Assembly (NCBI RefSeq): GCF_022539505.1 | Contig: NC_061514.1 | Span: 40,908,869 to 40,972,868 of the forward strand | Length of the DNA: 64,000 bases | From: Lolium rigidum | Taxonomy: Eukaryota > Streptophyta > Magnoliopsida > Poales > Poaceae | Direction of reading: 5' to 3' | Shown: one piece after another, positions 11,142 to 22,973 of the stretch | How positions within the stretch are numbered: the first letter of the stretch is position 1 | Layout: each line of letters starts with the position of its first letter | Notes under the pieces: generated by a model | Databases searched by the model: none | What the model saw: the letters and a program-made list of their open reading frames with translations, nothing else | What the model was told of the DNA's origin: nothing | Made by a program: the position numbers and the translations under genes

Positions 11142-11150
11142 ATCTTGCAA

Positions 11151-11681
11151 GAGGTTTTATCACTTAGCACCACTAGTTGAGGAAACTTTATCGCAAAACC
11201 ACAACTCTCGAATTTTTTTTCACAGAACACCAACATTTGGGGTAATTGTATCATAAAACACATAAATCTCTACTAGTCCGGCTTGACAAGTAATTAGTTA
11301 GGAGTGACACCCAATTATCTGTATTTTCTCTCTTGAGCATGTTTGTGTGACAATATGACAATATTTGTTACACAATAATATTTTCTACGCACATGTTGTT
11401 GTCCGAGCCCCCTCCTCCTCTCCCCCTCACCTCGCCGCTGCCAGAGAGAGCCACCGGGAAAGCCTGCGCGGTTCCCAAGGACGGCGGCAGCGGGGATCTC
11501 TCCAGTGCTACTCGTTTGGCCGACGGGTGGCACACCCATGTTCGAGATCTGGAGCTGCAGTCCCCGATCTGGCTCCGGCAGCGGTGCTGGTCCGACGGAC
11601 CCCGGCAGTGGAGGCACCCATGGAATTCAGCGGAAGGGATCGGGCCAGGTGTGTCGCGGCAGGACGTCCATGCCCAGGGTG
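11151..11681 (+). repeat. MULE left inverted arm
   Basis: Matches the reverse complement of 12035-12546 with roughly 85-90% identity by eye. It carries about 45 extra bases near 11470-11515 that the right arm lacks. Confidence 0.85.
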
Positions 11682-12034
11682 GGTGTGGTGAGGAGGTGCG
11701 GTGGGAGTTTCGGGTGGCTATGGAAGGGGCCTGGCCACTCGACGCCAGCGTCGGGAGCTGTCTCCGGCCGTGCACAGGAGGTATCCCCTCTCCTTCCCCT
11801 CCATCTCCTGCCTGGCGCTCCCTCGCCCAGATCTACCGCAATTCCCCACTTGAGATGGCCGGTGCCCCGGCCGATCTGGTGTGGTTGCTGCTTGTCTTGG
11901 TCGGTGCTCTGGTGGTGAGAGACTTGGAGAGGTGGGATCTGGTGCACGCGCAGTCTAGGGTGACTCGCTGCCAATAGGACCGGAGCAGGGGCTCCCATGG
12001 TTCCCCCGCCTCCTCTATGTTCTGTCGGCAGCAG

Positions 12035-12546
12035 CACCCTGGGCATGGACGTCCTGCCGCGACACACCTGGCCCGATCCCTTCCGCTGAAGCCCATGGGT
12101 GCCTCAACTGCAGGGGTCCGCCGGACCAGCACCGTGTCGGAGCCGGATCGGGGACTGCAGCTCCAGATCTCGGACATGGGTGTGCCACCCGTCGGCCAAA
12201 TGAGCACCGCGCAAGCTTTCCCGGCGGCTCTCTCTGGCAGCGGCGAGGTGAGGGGAAGAGGAGGAGGGGGCTCGGACACCAGCAGGTGTGTAGCAAATAT
12301 TATTGTGTAACAAATATTATCATATTGTCACACAAACATGCTCAGGAGAGAGAGAGAGAGTACATATAATTGGGTGCCACTCTAGATAACTACTGTCAAC
12401 TAATTACTTGCCAAGCCGGATCAGTAGAGATTTATGTGTTTTGTGATACAATTAACCCAAATATTGGTGTTCTGTGAAAAAAGTTTCTAGAGTTGTGGTT
12501 TTGCGATAAAATTTCCTCAACTAGTGGTGCTAAGTGATAAAACCTC
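12035..12546 (-). repeat. MULE right inverted arm
   Basis: Reverse-complement partner of 11151-11681, ending at the outer terminus before the ATCTTGCAA duplication. It has a local GA-run (about 12345-12360) expanded relative to the left arm. Confidence 0.85.
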
Positions 12547-12555
12547 ATCTTGCAA

Positions 12556-15085
12556 AGGAAAAGGGAACCTTGTGTGGGGATTTCCTTTTGAACTGTGAGC
12601 TCTACTTGCAGTAAGGTCTTCTCCATCTGTATGTGCAGGAATAGTTCTGAAATAAGTTGTACACCATCAGCGCAAGAAAAAAAATGCAAAATACAGTCAC
12701 AGCTCATGTATTTTGCAAAACAAGTACTGGGCACAAACAATGACTCTGCTGCACGGCGGAGTCCAGATATTCCAAGTCACTAGGAACAGAAGTTTAGGTC
12801 TAACAAACAGTGCCTATTTAGAAGCAGCATGGTCAAGCTAACAATTCAACAGGCTTATACTTAACTAGATGGATAAACACGCTTCGCCACGCCGCCTACA
12901 TTACGTTTGGGCACTCCGTGGTAGACGGGGTGGATTTGCATCTGCTAATAGGCATGTGACGTGTGTGTGGTCAGCAGTGCTGTTGTGAGTTGTACCATGG
13001 TTTTTTTTTTCTTTTGCATGTTTGTTTTAGTACTGCCTTTAACATAAAAACGCTAGCTATAGCCACATGAATTACAAGTCAGGGACTGTCTCAAAAAAAA
13101 TTTACCAGTCAGGAACAGAGAGAATAGCCGGAAATTATCGAGGGATTGCATACTAATTAAGATCAAACAATTGGTCTCGACCAAAAGTAGTCTTTTAAGG
13201 TCAAAACTGATTGATTTGTATGCATCATGATTTTAACCTAAAAATACGAAAAATTGGTACATTATTTCTTTCTTCCATCATTTATGCTACAAAAGTGATT
13301 AACAAAAATAAAACTAAAACTAAAAACACAGGACATTATCCCTTTCTTTTTTCATAGTCCAAACTTATAATTCTCTAATGAACGGAGAAATAACCAACAA
13401 TATGTACAGAGCTGCCACTTGCAGTTCCTGCTATGCTAGGAAAACAACAATGTGATCTAGGACCTACATGATCGGCTCCAGGTAAACAAAAACTGCTTGT
13501 TTCTTGCCCTTCACAGAATAATGATCATCAAAACACCAAATTCATGTTGCAACATCAGGTGGCATCCCTTCCAAAAATATGCAAGGCAGACAAATGAATC
13601 AAAACCAAAAGTGATCATTCCATGTGACTGCTATTAAGAATCTGAGTTGACTGCTGTTACCATTCTCGGTACAACTAAAATTGACTACTGAAGCGGAGAT
13701 AAAGGACCACCTAGTCTCTCCCCAGCCAAGTAATCATCAAGAACTGAATCTGATAAAGGACCACCTGGCCGCTCCGGTCGGCTGGGTTTCACCTTCGCCT
13801 GGTGTTCCGCTTGACCTTGCATCCTGCCCCTAGCATCTAGGCCCAATCTGACAGTGCAGGCCAGGTCATCTGCTCCGTCACCAACCACATCGATTTGATG
13901 CCTCGGCTTGTCGTTGTTCACCGGCCGCCTCTGTCCGCTGCAGCACTGACATTGCCTTGGCGTTCGGCCCAGATCATGTTGTAATCTCCTCTACGTGCTC
14001 ACTACAGACCAACCTGGTGAGCCTTGCTTTCAGCTAGTGAGTTTGGCATCCCATCTATTCATGCATGAAGTCAATGTATAAATAGAGCTAGCAATATATA
14101 GGCAGATGGACCGAGGGAACCGGATAGTTTATAGAAAACAGAAGGTGTTGCTTATTTGTTCAGCTTGCGTGCTCTACCTCTATGATCTAGATCCTTAGGG
14201 AGATTGGTGCTAATTAATTATTACTTTCTTTGCCTGCATTATTTCAAGTCATGCTAAGTATGCCCCTGTACTTTACTCTACCTGAATAAACAATCTTACA
14301 GATAACTGTTTTGGGTACAAGTCTTGATCAAAGTTTGGTAGTACATATGAACTCCATTTTCAGTTAGTAGTCTTGTTTTACAAACAGTACCTTGGCATGC
14401 CCATCATCAGGCATCCTGGCAAAGTATATTAGTACTCTGTATATATTTAACTTAACTGGGGTAGATTTATCAAATTATTTATGAAAAATGCGCATGCATA
14501 TATAAGTCTGCAAAAAAGACACATAGGTTTCCACCTCCCACTAAAACGTTACATCTTCTATAGGAGCAACAGGGAATTCCAAATAAATAAAATAAGAGCA
14601 GAACAATCTGAATAAAATCAACATGAATATCCATACAAAAGGAGCATGAACAGGATAAAGAAAACTGTGTGCATGTAGCTATTTAGATGAAACTCAGGAC
14701 AATGGTAGCTAGCAAAGGCACCTGTAACAAATATCTGAGCTCAACTTCTCGAAGTTGATTTTCAACGTACACCTATTCCTAAATTAAAAAACAAACCAAA
14801 GCATTTTTATAGAACTATAGAGCTACAATTGGTGATAACAGAAGAATGTCCTTCAAACCAAACACAAAAATATAGGTAGCCAACGAATGAAACCATGCAA
14901 AATCTGAAAACACATAATGAATCTGTGACTTGATCCTCATGTATTCAACAATACATTGATTGGTGGGCGATCCTTTCCACGCTCAATCTCGTGTCGCACC
15001 TCCACCGGCGGAGCCGCTGTAGAAACTCCACCGTAGTTGCAGATTGTGGAGGGATGCCTTCAGCTAGAAGCGGAGGTGGGGGATA
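12556..15085. other. Intergenic DNA without a recognisable gene
   Basis: Mostly AT-rich. A GC-richer patch at about 13685-13985 contains a 78-codon minus-strand frame ending VLDDYLAGERLGGPLSPLQ, with a locally duplicated AAAGGACCACCT motif (about 13702 and 13755). I do not recognise a family. No MITE termini with convincing duplications were found. Confidence 0.4.
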
Positions 15086-15730
15086 ATGGAGGGAGGAGCG
15101 GCGGAAGCGGTGGCCACGCCACGACCGCTCAGAGAGATAGGCGATTCCAGGATCACAAATGATTTCATAATTTATTCAGGCACCCCATCTAATTTCATAA
15201 TTTATTCCAGAGAGAGTAGCATTGATAGGTACCGAGAGTGTTGCGACATTACCTTGAGGCACCCCATCTTGAGCGGCCGCCACCTACTGAAAAATCGAGA
15301 GCTCCTTGGCTACGTCGAAGTCCACCTCGGCGATGGAAGCGATCTCATCGTGGCGGCGCAGGCCCGGTGGTGCGTCGCCGTGCTCAATGTTGTTGATGAC
15401 CTCGATGTGTGCCGGGTCGTCGGAGACAGAGTGGGCGGCAATGGCGCGCATGGGAGATCCCACGCCGCAGCCGGCGCCGCGTCGGGGAGTCTGGCAACGC
15501 GCTCCTCATTGACGCGGTTGGAGTCGCCCGTCGGATTGGACGGCGCGCTGCTGCCGGAAGGGGAACATCGAGCGGCCGTCAGTGCGGAACCGGCGAGCTT
15601 CCGCGGGCGAGGGGGGCGATGAGCTTCTTCCTCCGGCGAGAGGGGGGGGGCGAGGGGATGCTTCCGCCGGGGCAGGGGCGGCGCTCTCCACGCTCGGCGG
15701 CGGAGGGGGTCGGGGAAAGGGCAGAGTCAC
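15086..15730 (-). pseudogene. Possible first-exon remnant of an unidentified gene
   Basis: On the minus strand a Pro/Ser/Arg-rich, transit-peptide-like stretch (15730-15506) is followed, after a stop and frame change, by a more protein-like run (about 15455-15295) with PAHIEVINNIEHGDAPPG and DEIASIAEVDFDVAKEL. A consensus 5' splice-like AAGGTAATGT lies at about 15250. A nearby 26-bp partial duplication (ATTTCATAATTTATTC at about 15161 and 15193) is also present. The frames are interrupted, so this may be a decayed exon. I cannot name the family and give no function. Confidence 0.25.
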
Positions 15731-15949
15731 GGAGACCTAGGATCGGAAGGAAGAAGAGAAAGAAAAAAAGGGTTAGACGTTGTCTTTTTTTTACCGGACG
15801 CATTGTACCCCCACGAACGATGGCACGGCCGGGCCAAGACGTCAGCGACGACAGAGATTTAACCGAGGTAGCATTAACTCGCTTCGTTTTTCCTGAACTG
15901 CCAATCACAACCGCTCACAGTCACGATCCCACGGTCATTGTAGACAATG

Positions 15950-16295
15950 AGTATGATACTACTTTGATGTTACTAACCTTATTAACATGTGCATCTTAAG
16001 AAGTGTGATGTTACAGTAATTAGTTATAAGATGTTACATGTGCAAATTTGCTTATGTTGTACTAAATTTGAGTCAATTAAAAAAAACGGAGGGAGTAGAC
16101 TCATTGTATCTTGAGAAATGTGATGTTACAGTAACTAGCTATGTTATTCCATCCTCCTCTCTCCTTATTAACTCACACATAAACAAAATTGCTGAGTTGG
16201 ACACTTAGTTACTAGTGAAATTACTTCCACTATGAGTAGTCTAACATGTGCATGTTACTACTCTATGTTATTTATCACTATGACTAGTCTAAAAA
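15950..16295. mobile_element. Cluster of MITE-like sequences
   Basis: A Stowaway-type terminus, AACGGAGGGAG followed by TA, sits at 16087-16099, but its partner end is not evident. Beside it, TCTTRAGAARTGTGATGTTACAGTAA-type sequence occurs twice (about 15993 and 16110), and 16098-16293 starts TAGACTCATTGTAT and ends ATCACTATGACTAGTCTA, an imperfect inverted pair. This looks like one MITE interrupted by or abutting another. Exact boundaries are uncertain. Confidence 0.35.
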
Positions 16296-16465
16296 CTGTT
16301 TCAATGCAGCCTACAAGATAATTAAGAACATAATTAAGCGATTGCTAAATTTAATGACGAGTTTAAGTAGATATCAATTTGTAGTTTTATACCATGCAAG
16401 CTTGCGGAGGATGGGTACTTTGCTTTTTCCCGAGAAAACGAAAAATAATTTGTGTTTCTTGATTC

Positions 16466-16520
16466 ATCACACACACGTGCACGCGCAACCACCCACACAC
16501 ACACACGCATACACACAAAC
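16466..16520. repeat. Imperfect (CA)n microsatellite
   Basis: CA/CG-rich dinucleotide tract with ACACAC runs interrupted by CGTGCACGCG. A low-complexity tract with no gene. Confidence 0.7.
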
Positions 16521-16571
16521 CCATGGACAAGCAAACTTACAGGCACACAGACCATCATCGACCCTACCGTT

Positions 16572-16964
16572 TTAAAAATAGTGATTCACAAATGTACTAC
16601 ATGTAACAACATCAGGCTCAACACCAACTGAGGACTCCATTGCAACAAGTTCTCCGAGTGTTTTATATGTCTTGCCGACTAAGAAATATCTAACAATCAG
16701 CAAACCAAATGTAATGACCTCAGGCCTCTCACTTATGCCTATAACCAAATAAAACGCATCTTGTGCATCCATAACCCTTCCTTCTTTGCACAAATTGTTT
16801 ATTAATGAAGTGAACAACACAGTTAGGATGAGGAATACCTTTGTTCATCATTTAAGAAACCAATTCTTAGTAGTAACCAATTCACCATGAGAATGTAGGT
16901 GCAAACATTGGGCTGCACCACCTAGAGCCTCTGGCTTCTTCACAGAACACACGGTTGAAGAGAG
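16572..16964 (-). pseudogene. PPR protein (Rf-like) pseudogene, main part
   Basis: On the minus strand 16835-16572 reads as P-class pentatricopeptide repeats: TSLINNLCKEGRVMDAQDAF, then ERPEVITFGLLI, and VEPDVVTCSTFVN. The 35-residue spacing and the LCKEGR and G.EPDVVTYST landmarks match the Rf-1-like PPR family that binds organelle RNA. Upstream (16964-16840) are LFNRV..EEA and HGELVTTK pieces followed by a stop and MMNKGIPHPN, showing a large internal deletion and frame breaks. The Athila element is inserted at 16964/16965 and the N-terminal side resumes at 27498. Confidence 0.85.
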
Positions 16965-18478
16965 TGATGACCCACAAGTATAGGGGGTGTATCGTAGTAT
17001 CTTCGATAAGTAAGAATGTCGATCCCAACGAGGAGCAGAAGGTGTTGACAAGCAGTTTCGATGAAGGATTCACTGTAAATGCTCACAGACAAGTATTCAG
17101 GGGGTTTTGATGTAACAGTTGAATAAAATACGAGTAAGTAAAGTGCGAGAGTAATAATTGCAGCGAGTGGCCCAATCCTTTTTAGCACAAAGGACAAGCC
17201 GGTTTGTTTACTTATAATGACCAAGCGTTCTCGAGGACACACTGGATTTTAGTCTAGTGCTTTCGCTACATACGGCTAAATAATCTTCATTGTTATGATA
17301 AGTGTTGTGTGGGTGAACCTATGCTAATGTACCGCCCTTCCTAGGACTAATATATACTTGTGATTATACCCCTTGCAAGCATTCCGCAACTACAAGAAAG
17401 TAATTAAGAATAAATCTAACCACAGCCTTAAACTGCGAGATCCCGCGATCCCTCCCGCATCGATATACCAACGGGGGTTCAGGTTTCGTCACTCCGGCAA
17501 CCCCGCAATTAGCAAACGAATACAAGATGCATTCCCCTAGGCCCATAAATGGTGAAGTGCCATGTAGTCGACGTTCACATAACACCACTAGAAGAATAAC
17601 ACCACAACTTAAATATCACACCATTGAATATTACTCATCCATAGTTCACTACTAACATTTAGACTTCACCCATGTCCTCAAGAACTAAACGAACTACTCA
17701 CGGGACATCATACGGAACATGATCAGAGGTGATATGATGATGAATAACAATCTGAACATAAACTTGGTTCAATGGTTTCACTCAATAGCATCAACAACAA
17801 GTAGAAATCGATACCGGGAGAGTTTCCCCTATCAAACAATCAAGATCAAACCCAAATTGCTACGGCGGTGACGAGGTGCTGCGGAGGAGATGGCGGTGAT
17901 GATGGTGGAGATGATGATGATGGTGATGGCGATGATGTCCAGCTCGATGACGGTGACGATGGCGTCGTTTTCCCCTCCCGGAGGGAATTTCCCCGGCGGA
18001 TTCCCGCCCGCCGGAGAGCTCTTTTCTCTCCGGTGTTCTCCGCCCCGCGAGGCGGGCCGTAACTCTTCGTGAGGAACCCTCTCGTGGCTTAGGTCTTCGG
18101 GACGAAGGGTTTCACGAAGAAAAGGAGGCGAAAGGGGTCGTGGGCCCCCGGACCACATGGCGGCGCGGCCGGGGCATGGGCCGCGCCGCCCTAGGGTGTG
18201 GGCCCACCCCGGGTCCTCCCGGTCCCTCCTTCCGGCTTCCTCCGTTATCTTGAAAAATAGGATTTTTGGTATAATTTCCTCCCACGAGTTGATCTTCCGA
18301 AATATTGCATTCGACGGTGCTTTTTCCAGCAGAATCCTGGCTCCGGTGCTTGATCCTCCAATAATGATGAAACATGCAAAATAGATGAAATAACATAAGT
18401 ATTGTGTCCCAATATGAAATATATCAATGAATAACAACAAATTATGATATAAAATAGTGATGCAAATTGGACGTATCA
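16965..18478 (-). repeat. Athila 3' LTR
   Basis: On the element's strand it begins TGATACGTCCAATTTGCATC and ends CTTGTGGGTCATCA, a canonical TG...CA pair. It aligns end to end with 25981-27492. It includes a GAT/GATG-rich low-complexity patch (about 17888-17940). Confidence 0.95.
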
Positions 18479-18493
18479 ACTCCCCCCAAGCTT
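18479..18493 (-). other. Athila polypurine tract
   Basis: On the element's strand AAGCTTGGGGGGAGT directly precedes the TGATACG start of the 3' LTR. Confidence 0.85.
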
Positions 18494-20216
18494 AGACTTC
18501 GCTTGTCCCCAAGCGAAACTGAGCTCGATAGACAGGACCACATGTTTATGGAGTGAAGAGTTGATAAATAAAATACGGACAAGAAGCATCATATTCATTC
18601 ACACAGAACATTATAGTAAACAACCTCTCATAACTCAACTTGAAACAAGTATAAGGTAATCACAAGTAAAGGTGCATAAGAAATCATAATTGGTGATGGC
18701 AAACTTCGTTCCTGGTCAGAGAACAATTAACAGATTATATTTATCTCATTGAGCAGGCGCTCTCATGTTAAAGTTTATAAGGCACAACTTGCATACTCAA
18801 TCATAATGGTCTTTTCATGATCATTGATAACTTGCAAAGCTATATTCATTCAGATAAAACTTGTACTAAACAAGGAAGAGTAAAAGACATGATGAAGTGA
18901 ATCACAATATAATGGTTTGATCACAACAACCCAAATGCTTGCTCAAGATGGAGGGAAATAGGTTTATCGACTCAACATAAAGTAAAAGACAGGCCCTTCG
19001 CAGAGGAAGCGAGGATTAAATCATGTGCTAGAGCTTTTTCAGTTTTGCAATCATATAAAGAGAATAAAAGTAACATTTTGAGGGGTGTTTGTTGTTGTCA
19101 ACGACTGGTAGCGGGTACTCTAATCCCCCTTGCCAGACAAACCTTCAAAGAGCGGCTCCCATATTATTTTCATTTTGTGTGGCACTCCTTCCAACCTTTC
19201 TTTCACAAACCATGGCTAACCGAATCCTCGGGTGCCTGCCAACAATCTCATACCATGAAGGAGTGCCTTTTTATTTTAGCTTTATTATGATGATGACACT
19301 CCCCCAACCTTTGCTTACACAAGCCATGGCTAACCGAATCCTTCGGGTGCCGTCCATCAATCACATACCATGGAGGAGTGTCTATTTAGTTTAATTAATT
19401 TGGGACTGGGAATCCCATTGCCAGCTCTTTTTGCAAAATTATTGGATAAGCGGATGAAGCCACTAGTCCATGGGTGAAAGTTGCCCAACAAGATTGAAAG
19501 ATAAAACACCACATACTTCCTCATGAGCTATGAAACATTGACACAAATAAGAGATACTAAGTTTTGAATTATTTAAAGGTAGCACATGAAGTATTTACTT
19601 GGAATGGCAGAAAATACCATGTAGTAGGTAGGTATGGTGGACACAAATGACATAGGTTTGGGTTAAGGTTTGGATGCACGAGAAGTAATCCCTCTCGCAA
19701 GATGGTCTTTGGCTAGCAAGGTTAATTAGCAAGCATAAGAGTCGAGGGAAACAAACAAATATACATATGATAGAAACAATCATGCATCTTTCTTATAAGC
19801 ACAAACAATCTTAACTTCAGAATAATAAGCTATGAGCTAACAAGAAAGAAAGACAATGAAACATCTATATGTATTTCTCTTTTCTAACTAAACCTCAAAG
19901 TGTTGTTGCTATTGACCAATGCTAAGTTTGCCAAAACCAAATAGATTTATTCAATGCTCCCAAAGTGATACCAATACTAACAACAAGGTAAATCATATAG
20001 TAGAGATTGCAAACTAAAATAAGATGTGCAATATGTAAATGATAAGACTTCTCATTAATATTCCATAACGATAACTCACACCAAGGGATACATAGACAAC
20101 CAACTAAAGAAGAGATACTTCCAAACTGCAACCCATCTTATATGATAACTTCCCTACTCATGATATGACACTACTTGACAATTAAAAGTAAAAGGTAGTG
20201 ATAATGTGATACCGCG
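18494..20216. other. Athila non-coding 3' region
   Basis: Long AT-rich untranslated DNA of the element between the extra ORF and the 3' LTR. It includes the local duplication listed separately. No gene is supported. Confidence 0.6.
19170..19385. repeat. Local tandem duplication in the Athila 3' region, ~115-bp unit
   Basis: CCATGGCTAACCGAATCC occurs at about 19211 and 19325 in equivalent contexts, each followed by GGGTGCC and a CATACCATG-AGGAGTG box. Two diverged copies of one unit lie in tandem. Confidence 0.75.
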
Positions 20217-20234
20217 GCACTCCCCCAAGCTTGG
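20217..20234 (-). other. Internal polypurine-like tract of the Athila element
   Basis: On the element's strand this reads CCAAGCTTGGGGGAGTGC, nearly repeating the real polypurine tract at 18479-18493. A third CCAAGCTTGGGG-type box occurs at about 25427-25440. Confidence 0.55.
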
Positions 20235-20268
20235 AACAAACCAAGGGGATGCCAATACCGATGATGAA

Positions 20269-20802
20269 TTACTCCTTTGGCGATGGTGGTGATGAATTCT
20301 TGACAAGCTTCTCAACAAGCTCCTGAAGCTCATCAATCTTGTACATGAGATTGCGGATCATCTCCGAATTATGCTCGATGCGGTTAAGAAGTATATCCGA
20401 CGGCGAGCCCCAACTCTTGGAGTTATTTCCCCACTCTTCAGCTTCAGGCCTCGTCCTTCCTGCAGTGTTAGAACGATCTATATCCCAATTGCTAGGCAAT
20501 GCTGCCTTGGGAGTCCTTTCAATTTGACTATTGTAAATTAGATTGCGGAAGGGGTTGTAGGTGCCTGGAGGAGATGTCTTTGGAGCTAGGTAATGACGTG
20601 GAACTCCTCCTCCAGTGCTAATCCGTGCACTCTTCTTGGCGTTGAACGGGTTTGACACCACTCCGATGCTTGCAATGGTGGTGTGCGGACGCACTCGCGG
20701 AACTTCCTCGACTTCCTCTTCATCCTCCTTGACTTCTTCCTTCAACTCGGGGTCTTGGATATCTTCCTCCGAAGGCTCCTTGTCCTTGTTGTGGGAGACC
20801 AT
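20269..20802 (-). CDS. Accessory ORF downstream of Athila pol (env position), 177 aa
   Basis: The intact 177-codon frame begins MVSHNKDKEPSEED. It has a very acidic Glu/Asp/Lys stretch at residues 8-35, a Pro/Gly-rich middle, and a C-terminal segment (about 135-168) rich in Ile, Leu and Glu (RNLMYKIDELQELVEKLVKN) that could form a coiled coil. No signal peptide or membrane segment is seen, so it does not look like an envelope protein. It lies between the integrase end (21141) and the 3' LTR in sense orientation. Athila-group elements often carry an ORF at this place; its role here is unknown. It is notable that this frame is unbroken while gag and pol are not. Confidence 0.6.
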   Translation of the reverse strand: MVSHNKDKEPSEEDIQDPELKEEVKEDEEEVEEVPRVRPHTTIASIGVVSNPFNAKKSARISTGGGVPRHYLAPKTSPPGTYNPFRNLIYNSQIERTPKAALPSNWDIDRSNTAGRTRPEAEEWGNNSKSWGSPSDILLNRIEHNSEMIRNLMYKIDELQELVEKLVKNSSPPSPKE

Positions 20803-21140
20803 GGTGCTCCTAGATTGAAAATAGATCCTGGCAGAAACAGCTCAAAACAAAACTCGTCGAGAAAATGATATACGGACCTCCAGGGGCCCGGGGGATTATA
20901 TAGAATAAATTTTTACAACAGACGGAAAGTACCAGGTCGAACCAGAGTCGGAAAGGGGCGACGAGGCGGTGCCACCATAGGGCGGCGCGGGCCCAGGTCA
21001 GGCCGCGCCGGCCTGTGGTGGCACGCCCTCGTGCGTCCTTTCCACTCCGTTTCGAACTCGTAATTTTTCATATTTTCCAAAAACAGCGAAAATATTGTTC
21101 GGAAAGTAAATTGCGAACTTTTCATTACCAGTACTGTTAC

Positions 21141-21998
21141 CTATTCAAAGTCGAGTTCTGGCGGACTGTCAACTTGTCCTTTGATGAAGGCTTCCGGTGT
21201 TTCCACTTGAATAATATCAACATCAACATTATAAGAATCACCTGAGATATAATGCTTGAGTCTTTGTCCATTCACCACTTGCGTGGCATTGCCTTGGAGA
21301 GAGCTAATTTTGATTGCTCCTGAACGATACACCTCCTCGACAATATATGGTCCTTCCCATTTCGAGAGTAATTTCCCTGCAAAGAATCTGAGACGAGACC
21401 GATACAATAGGACTTTATCCCCAATATTAAATTCTCTTTTGATAATCCTTCTATCATGCCATTTTTTAACTTTCTCTTTAAAGAGTTTAACATTTTCATA
21501 AGCTTCACTTCTCCATTCATCTAGAGAACTTAATTGCAACAACCTCTTATCACCGGCAAGTTTAGGATCTTTATTTAATTCTCTAACAGCCCAATAAGCT
21601 TTGTGCTCTAGTTCTAAAGGTAAATGACAAGCTTTCCCATAAACCATTTTATAAGGTGACATTCCCATGGGATTTTTATAAGCAGTTCTATAAGCCCATA
21701 ATGCATCCTTCAATTTACTAGCCCAATTCTTTCTAGTTTTATTAACGGTCTTCCCCAAAATAGATTTAATCTCTCTATTTGATAATTCTACTTGACCACT
21801 AGTTTGAGGATGATAAGCGGAAGCAATTCTATGATTAATACCATACTTAGCAAGAGTTTTTCTAAAACCTCCATGAATAAAATGAGAACCTCCATCAGTC
21901 ATAATATATCTAGGTACTCCAAATCTAGGAAAAATAATATCTAAAAGCATTCTTAGAGAGGTCTCACCATCAGCACTTTTTGTAGGTATAGCTTCCAC
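21141..21998 (-). pseudogene. pol: Athila integrase core and C-terminal region
   Basis: The frame carries the second half of the integrase core: FPRFGVPRYIMTDGGSHF (catalytic Asp), YHPQTSGQVELSNREIK (catalytic Glu), then ALWAYRTAYKNPMGMSPY. The C-terminal region has KWHDRRI..FNIGDKVLLYRSRL, a GPY/F-type segment KWEGPYIVEEV, and VNGQRLKHY. The start at 21998 is not a true start; the first catalytic Asp lies in the preceding frame (21953-22282). The stop at 21141 is a plausible natural pol terminus. Confidence 0.88.
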
Positions 21999-22282
21999 CC
22001 ATTTAGTAACATAATCAACAGCAACAAGTATATGAGTGTTACCTTCGAAGACGGAAAAGGTCCCATGAAGTCAAATCCCCAACAATCAAACGGTTCAATA
22101 ACAAGAGTATAATTCATAGGCATTTCATTACGTCCGGAGATATTACCAACCCTTTGGCATTCATCACAAGATAAAATAAACTTTCTCGCATCTTTGAAGA
22201 GAGTTGGCCAATAAAAACCTGATTGTAGAACCTTTTGCGCGGTTCTTTCTCCGGCAGTGATGTCCTCCATAAGCACTACCAT
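21953..22282 (-). pseudogene. pol: Athila integrase zinc-binding and early core segment
   Basis: It contains [20 protein letters not shown] with the CxxC of the HHCC zinc domain, then a short linker and [15 protein letters not shown], which supplies the first catalytic Asp of the integrase core. The first His pair lies in the overlapping upstream frame (SAYGGHH), so a frameshift splits the zinc domain. Another shift near 22045 loses the core, which resumes in the next frame. Confidence 0.85.
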
Positions 22283-22958
22283 GACATTTACTCAATATCT
22301 CCTGTTGTTCATATTCGGGAACACATCTTCGCATAATACCATCCACTCCTTCTTTATATAAGTGTGGGTCATCCCGTAAATAATGCCTCAAGTCATAAAA
22401 GAACTTCCTCCTTTGTCTGAGCTGAAAAGGTTGGAGGCAAGTACTTGGAAACAATAAAGTTAGCATAATCGAGCATACCAAGGACTGTCTCGCGAGCTCA
22501 CCTTTATTACAGACCAATTGTTCATTTGGAAAACTATCATTAACAGGAACAGGATCATAAGCAATATTTTCCAATCTAGACAAGTTATCGACAACAGGAT
22601 TATCAGCACCTTTCCTATCTACAATATGTAAATCAAATTCTTGCAAAAGAAGTACCCATCTAATAAGCCTCGGCTTAGCATCTTTCTTTGTCATTAGGTA
22701 TCTAATTGCAGCATGATCATGATGAATAGTAACTTTTGAATCAACAATATAAGATCTAAATTTATCACAAGCAAAGACTACAGCTAATAATTCTTTTTCA
22801 GTTGTAGCATAATTTCTTTGAGAAGCATCAAGAGTTTTACTAGCATAATGAATAACATTCAGCTTTTTATCTACTCGCTGTCCAAGAACAGCGCCTACAA
22901 AGAAAATCACTAGCATCACACATAATCTCAAAGGGTAAGTTCCAATCAGGAGGTTCAA
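22164..22958 (-). pseudogene. pol: Athila RNase H and integrase linker segment
   Basis: It reads [39 protein letters not shown] and [21 protein letters not shown], the Gypsy RNase H landmarks, and then [20 protein letters not shown]. It continues into the start of the integrase zinc domain (SAYGGHH). The segment that should hold the first RNase H Asp (near 22900) is out of frame. A further frame disturbance lies near 22480. Confidence 0.85.
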
Positions 22959-22973
22959 CTATAGGAGCAGTTG

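Larger units (their letters stand above)
11151..12546. mobile_element. Foldback Mutator-like element (MULE), 1396 bp, 9-bp target duplication
   Basis: Two long inverted arms begin and end GAGGTTTTATCACTTAGCAC and its complement. The flanks carry a perfect 9-bp direct repeat ATCTTGCAA (11142-11150 and 12547-12555). A 9-bp duplication with long terminal inverted repeats is diagnostic of Mutator-like elements. The arms (11151-11681 and 12035-12546) enclose a 353-bp loop. No transposase is present, so it is non-autonomous. The inner arms and loop are GC-rich, the outer arms AT-rich. Frames within it mirror each other across the arms and are not evidence of a gene. Confidence 0.88.

Noticed and set aside
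11393..12279. Frames of 135-194 codons in the foldback element
   Set aside because: They mirror each other across the inverted arms and carry no known domain.
15306..15999. Plus-strand frames of 68-196 codons
   Set aside because: Composition-driven; the minus strand reads somewhat more like protein, and even that is weak.
17832..18479. Frames in the Athila LTRs (for example 215 codons)
   Set aside because: They lie within non-coding LTR sequence and recur in both LTRs with different lengths due to indels.
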